16,792 nucleotides of DNA. Source: JABJMC01 sp964459205. GTDB lineage: Bacteria > Patescibacteriota > Gracilibacteria > UBA1369 > UBA12473. The notes under the pieces were generated by a model. It saw nothing but the letters and a program-made list of their open reading frames with translations. It was not told the DNA's origin and made no database searches. The stretch covers positions 1 through 16,792 of the forward strand of contig CAYWKJ010000026.1 in NCBI GenBank assembly GCA_964459205.1, given 5' to 3'. Below are positions 14,169-16,792 of this stretch, in pieces (position 1 is the first letter of the stretch; each line of letters starts with the position of its first letter). The position numbers and the translations under genes were made by a program.

Positions 14169-14684
14169 ATGCCAGTTAGTAGCCCTAAACGTGGCGAGCT
14201 TGTTACTCGCTTAAATGATGTAAAAGTTGCTTTTGACGAGGCAGGTTACCGGACAACGCCTCGTCCGACAGCTCATAATGATAATGCCATTGCTTGTTTT
14301 CAAATTGATGGATTAAGAAGCTCTACTCGTTTACAGATACACCTCCGGATATCTGACGGGGGATATTTAGTTGCTGGTCTTAGAATGCCTACTAGAGTTG
14401 AGCGTGACGGGCCTTGTCTAGAGCCCTTCCAAGATTGTTCAAAGGATTGTCCGAATAGAGTTTCTAGGGCGGGTGAAGTGAATAGGGCTTTAGTTGAGTT
14501 AAACCAAATTATTACGCCTGTCACAGGTTTGGCTTTGCCTTTGAGTGGTACGGGCGGTTTTATTGCTCATTGTTATTGGGGTTCCGGAGAAATGTCGTGG
14601 ATGTCTTGTGCCCCTACTAGATTTTCGGACGTCACAGAAGACGATATTGAGCCTATTGCTTGGCATTCTGGGATGGGTTATTAA
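14169..14684 (+). CDS. hypothetical protein, 171 residues, cysteine cluster
   Basis: I do not recognise this protein. It looks soluble, with no signal peptide or membrane segment. The N-terminal part (about 8-75) alternates strands and helices (LVTRLNDVKVAFDEAGY, then LQIHLRISDGGYLVAGL). The middle carries Cys83, Cys90 and Cys94 (CxxxxxxCxxxC), and further cysteines are Cys43, Cys135 and Cys147. A structural metal site or disulfides are possible but unproven. It is transcribed alone, divergently from the HTH regulator. A bidirectional terminator follows. Codon choice is like the neighbours, so there is no sign of recent transfer. Confidence 0.75.
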   Translation: MPVSSPKRGELVTRLNDVKVAFDEAGYRTTPRPTAHNDNAIACFQIDGLRSSTRLQIHLRISDGGYLVAGLRMPTRVERDGPCLEPFQDCSKDCPNRVSRAGEVNRALVELNQIITPVTGLALPLSGTGGFIAHCYWGSGEMSWMSCAPTRFSDVTEDDIEPIAWHSGMGY

Positions 14685-14701
14685 AATTTATATGAGCACC
14701 C

Positions 14702-14732
14702 AAAAAACCAGGACTTGGGCTTTGTCCTTTTT
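14702..14732. terminator. bidirectional intrinsic terminator
   Basis: AGGAC (14710-14714) pairs with GTCCT (14724-14728) around a 9 nt loop. On the plus strand five T follow within the stem end (14728-14732). On the minus strand a six-T run follows two bases after the stem (complement of 14702-14707). It would end both the plus-strand 14169 gene and the minus-strand tRNA. The stem is short but the T-runs on both sides are good. Confidence 0.6.
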
Positions 14733-14738
14733 ATGTAA

Positions 14739-14813
14739 TGGTGGGTCAGGTGGGAATTGAACCCACGACTGTCGGCTTAAAAGGCCGCCGCTCTGCCCCT
14801 GAGCTACTGACCC
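14739..14813 (-). tRNA. tRNA-Lys (anticodon TTT)
   Basis: A 72 nt cloverleaf plus an encoded CCA. The acceptor GGGTCAG pairs fully with CTGACCC, followed by A73 and CCA (14739-14741). The D-stem is GCTC/GAGC and the T-stem GTGGG/CCCAC with loop TTCAATT. The anticodon loop CTTTTAA has the TTT anticodon at 14779-14781. The anticodon stem GCGGC/GCCGA has four pairs and a G-A mismatch at 27-43. The variable loop is 5 nt, ruling out tRNA-Leu. Lys delivers AAA/AAG, frequent codons in this AT-rich DNA. A terminator follows at 14702-14732. Confidence 0.95.
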
Positions 14814-14818
14814 AGGAC

Positions 14819-14847
14819 ACTTTAGTATTAGCAGCGTCTATTGTAAA
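14819..14847 (-). promoter_or_regulatory. promoter of tRNA-Lys
   Basis: On the minus strand TTTACA (complement of 14842-14847, five of six matches), a 17 bp spacer and TAAAGT (complement of 14819-14824, four of six) precede the tRNA 5' end by 5 bp. Transcription would therefore begin about at the mature 5' end. Confidence 0.5.
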
Positions 14848-14863
14848 GCCTTTTTTCTAAAAA

Positions 14864-15421
14864 CTAATCTACTGGCTCTCCTTCCACAAAACTAACCACA
14901 ACCAAGGAAATAGCCGGTAATGAGAACCACAAGCTATAGTTTTCAATCATCAGCTGTACCAGTATAGATTCACTTGCCAGTGCTCCAACAGTTCCAATTT
15001 GATCTGCTCCAATTAAAGACAAACCAGAGACATACAAAAGCAGAGTGCTAACAATCAATCCCGCGTTCAAAATTCCAAACAAAAATGTCATTAGCATCCG
15101 AACTGGTAGTTTATGTTCCGCTAAAATTGACACTTGAAACCCGCCTCGCACCGCAATTGTTACAATTACTATAATAAAGAGGAGGATTTTCATAGAAATC
15201 AAAATTTCGTCCGCACTTGGTCCGCCAAGGAACTTTACAACAGGAGTAGGGCCGCCTAAATATTGATGCACTAAATTCCCAATCCCGTCAGCGGTAAGGG
15301 TCGCCATGTAAGTTCCAATAATAATCTTAATAGTCTGATTTCGCCCCACAATAAAACTGTAGGCGATGATAATCGTAAAGAAGACAAAAATGAATAAATC
15401 CCAGGAGAGTACGATGTTCAT
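14864..15421 (-). CDS. small integral membrane protein, CvpA-like topology
   Basis: 185-residue membrane protein with hydrophobic segments at about 5-25, 31-50, 72-92, 108-133 and 165-179. The early helix followed by VGRNQTIK and a second, glycine-containing helix recalls the CvpA (colicin V production) family, but this is topology only, and I cannot confirm the family. No catalytic motif is visible. It starts 36 bp after dnaJ on the same strand with no promoter visible between, so it is probably co-transcribed with dnaJ. No Shine-Dalgarno precedes the ATG. tRNA-Lys lies 50 bp downstream on the same strand, with its own promoter. Confidence 0.8.
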   Translation of the reverse strand: MNIVLSWDLFIFVFFTIIIAYSFIVGRNQTIKIIIGTYMATLTADGIGNLVHQYLGGPTPVVKFLGGPSADEILISMKILLFIIVIVTIAVRGGFQVSILAEHKLPVRMLMTFLFGILNAGLIVSTLLLYVSGLSLIGADQIGTVGALASESILVQLMIENYSLWFSLPAISLVVVSFVEGEPVD

Positions 15422-15457
15422 AATGATATGGTACTGAAATTAGCCTAGAGAGGCAAG

Positions 15458-16591
15458 TTACTTAAATAGTTGGCTATTTTTTCTCTTATCTTTACTTTCT
15501 TTTACAAGATTCCCATAAAGCTCTTTTTCGCTCCGGCTTAGCTTTTTAGGAATTTCAATGTTAATGCGGACATAATGATCACCTTTTGCACTACTTTGCG
15601 GGTGCGGCACACCATAGCCTTTTATTTTAAAGGTATGGTCTCCTTGTGTCCCGGAGGGAATTTTTAATTTAACTGGACCGTGCACAGTTTCAACGTGTAA
15701 AGTATCTCCTAAAACCGTTTGTAACAGGTTTAAGTTTTCAATAGATTGGACGTCAAAGCCGCGCCGTTCAAATCGAGCGTGTGGCTTAACCTGAATATGC
15801 AAGTAAAGATCACCATGTTGACCATTGTGAGTTCCGGCTTCTCCTTTGCCACGCAATCTAATAGTAGACCCATTTTCAATTCCAGAAGGGGTTTTTACAG
15901 TAATACGGCTTTTTTGACGGGTTCTCATTTGCCCGTGACATTTAGCACACTTTTTCTCTGGAATTTGACCCATGCCTTCACATTTAGAGCAAGTTCTAAC
16001 AGTTTGGACTTGGCCTAGAATTGTTTGACGAACGCTTCGGACTTGCCCGGTGCCTTTACATTCTGAACAAGATTCCAGAGAGGTTCCAGGTTCGGCTCCC
16101 TTTCCAGAACAGTGGGCGCAGGTATCTGCTTTAGTAATTTCCAATTCTTTTTCCGCCCCAAACACAGCCTCTTCAAAAGTTAATGATATTGAACTTTCAA
16201 TATCATTTCCAGGTTGAGGGCCACGCCGGCGGGAAGTATTTCGGCCGCCACCACTGGCTGCCCCAAAAAACGTTTCAAAAATATCAGCAAATCCGCCGCC
16301 ACCCCCAAATGAGGAGGGATCAAATCCACCAAACCCACCTGAAAAACCACCAGCTCCACCGCCTCCACCCTGAAATCCAGCAAACCCAAATTGATCATAC
16401 TGGGCCTTTTTCTTTTTATCGGAAAGTATCTCATAAGCTAAGCTTGCCTCTTTAAATTTTTGCTCAGCTTCCGGGTTATCTTTATTAACATCCGGATGAT
16501 ATTTTTGGGCAAGTTTGCGGTAAGATCGCTTAATATCAGACTCTCCAGCAGAGCGATCTACTCCTAAAATTTTATATAAGTCTTTTTCCAT
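15458..16591 (-). CDS. dnaJ: chaperone protein DnaJ (Hsp40, type I)
   Basis: 377-residue type I Hsp40 that delivers unfolded clients to DnaK and stimulates its ATPase. The J domain (1-70) has HPD at 32-34. The Gly/Phe region (70-125) is long and glycine-rich. The zinc region has Cys pairs at 158/161, 175/178, 201/204 and 215/218. The first three are full CxxCxGxG repeats; the fourth reads CAKCHGQM, lacking the last glycine, while all eight cysteines are kept. The C-terminal substrate-binding domains (about 228-350) are normal. Length is typical. dnaK and grpE are not in the window and may lie to the right. The membrane gene follows 36 bp later. An extended -10 lies just upstream, giving an almost leaderless mRNA. 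Confidence 0.97.
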   Translation of the reverse strand: MEKDLYKILGVDRSAGESDIKRSYRKLAQKYHPDVNKDNPEAEQKFKEASLAYEILSDKKKKAQYDQFGFAGFQGGGGGAGGFSGGFGGFDPSSFGGGGGFADIFETFFGAASGGGRNTSRRRGPQPGNDIESSISLTFEEAVFGAEKELEITKADTCAHCSGKGAEPGTSLESCSECKGTGQVRSVRQTILGQVQTVRTCSKCEGMGQIPEKKCAKCHGQMRTRQKSRITVKTPSGIENGSTIRLRGKGEAGTHNGQHGDLYLHIQVKPHARFERRGFDVQSIENLNLLQTVLGDTLHVETVHGPVKLKIPSGTQGDHTFKIKGYGVPHPQSSAKGDHYVRINIEIPKKLSRSEKELYGNLVKESKDKRKNSQLFK

Positions 16592-16600
16592 ACTAGGCGG

Positions 16601-16609
16601 ATTTTATCA
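16601..16609 (-). promoter_or_regulatory. extended -10 promoter of dnaJ
   Basis: The minus strand reads TGATAAAAT, an extended -10 with TAAAAT (five of six matches, complement of 16601-16606). Transcription would start about 16594, only a few bases before the ATG at 16591. No clear -35 is seen, and no CIRCE element (TTAGCACTC-N9-GAGTGCTAA) is present. Confidence 0.45.
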
Positions 16610-16728
16610 GAAAAATATGAAAACAAACAGCGAAAATATTGAAAAAAATAAATTGCAAAGAAGTCAAGAAGTTTTATGAAACAGGTAAAAATGTTGATTT
16701 TTGTTTTAAATAAGCAAAAAAAAGGGCT

Positions 16729-16740
16729 TTGACCAGTCAA
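16729..16740. promoter_or_regulatory. operator copy 3, TTGACCAGTCAA
   Basis: A near-perfect palindrome (one mismatch in the centre) about 138 bp upstream of dnaJ, followed on the plus strand by AAATTGAAAA, like copy 1. Copies 1 and 3 share the A-tract and a third TTGA half-site. The rest of 16592-16792 is AT-rich, holds the dnaJ promoter and possibly a rightward promoter, and shows no other gene. Confidence 0.65.
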
Positions 16741-16757
16741 AAATTGAAAAATAATTT
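16729..16757 (+). promoter_or_regulatory. possible rightward promoter at the window edge
   Basis: TTGACC (16729-16734, first half of operator copy 3), a 17 bp spacer and TAATTT (16752-16757, three of six matches) repeat the geometry of the HTH gene's promoter, where the -35 is also the first operator half. An ATG at 16785 lies about 20 nt after the predicted start, but the frame leaves the window after two bases, so no gene can be confirmed. Confidence 0.3.
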
Positions 16758-16792
16758 TTCTATCTAATCTTAAGTAACTCTTAAATGAAATA

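Noticed and set aside
14545..14760. Plus-strand ORF running from the 171-residue gene into the tRNA
   Set aside because: It overlaps a real gene, a terminator and part of the tRNA.
15422..15457. GCC-TCTCTA-GGC hairpin between dnaJ and the membrane gene as a terminator
   Set aside because: The stem is only 3 bp and no T-run follows, so read-through is expected.
1..16792. CRISPR array, transposase, integrase or attachment site
   Set aside because: No evenly spaced repeats, no transposase or recombinase motifs, and the single tRNA has no repeated 3' end elsewhere in the window.

Overview
The window reads as chromosomal DNA of a bacterium from the Patescibacteria (Candidate Phyla Radiation). 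This is inferred from the overall style, not from a marker gene. The DNA is AT-rich, genes are packed with gaps of 2-200 bp, and convergent genes abut or overlap. Start codons almost never have a Shine-Dalgarno sequence. Several lineage-type hypothetical proteins carry acidic, proline-rich N-termini. TGA is a real stop (nadK ends in it), which argues against the Gracilibacteria/Absconditabacteria lineages that recode TGA as glycine. No rRNA or ribosomal protein gene is present, so the phylum call is tentative.

Layout. At 1-2108 (+) a possible gene tail is followed by a GT4 glycosyltransferase and an NAD kinase in one tight operon. At 2111-6616 (-) lie a large cell-wall-hydrolase-like protein (lysozyme-like plus Cys/His amidase-like domains, no signal peptide) and pyruvate phosphate dikinase, each with its own promoter. 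At 6820-7404 (+) is an unknown protein behind a TTGACA-type promoter. At 7411-8670 (-) is glutamate dehydrogenase. At 8801-10480 (+) is a TraB/Tiki-like hypothetical protein behind a near-consensus promoter. At 10475-14005 (-) runs the series HTH regulator, ECF sigma factor, single-pass membrane anti-sigma candidate with an extracytoplasmic Ig-like domain, and ATP-type PEP carboxykinase. At 14169-14684 (+) is a cysteine-containing unknown, followed by a bidirectional terminator and tRNA-Lys(TTT) (-). At 14864-16591 (-) dnaJ is followed by a small membrane protein.

Metabolic logic. PPDK, PEP carboxykinase and glutamate dehydrogenase sit within about 8 kb. Together they connect glutamate/2-oxoglutarate, oxaloacetate, PEP and pyruvate, allowing amino-acid carbon to enter glycolysis or gluconeogenesis, or an ATP-yielding fermentative route. 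pckA lies 23 bp behind the sigma/anti-sigma pair, so its expression may be tied to envelope signalling.

Most interesting signal. A palindrome, TTGACTAGTCAA and close variants, occurs three times, always between genes. Two copies flank the promoter of the HTH gene: one contains its -35 box and the other sits one base before its ATG, with centres 50 bp apart. The third lies in the region upstream of dnaJ at the right edge, where it also contains a possible -35 box for a rightward gene. All three share an A-tract on one side. This looks like the operator of an autoregulated regulon, probably of the MerR/excisionase-like protein encoded at 13466-14005, that reaches a chaperone locus.
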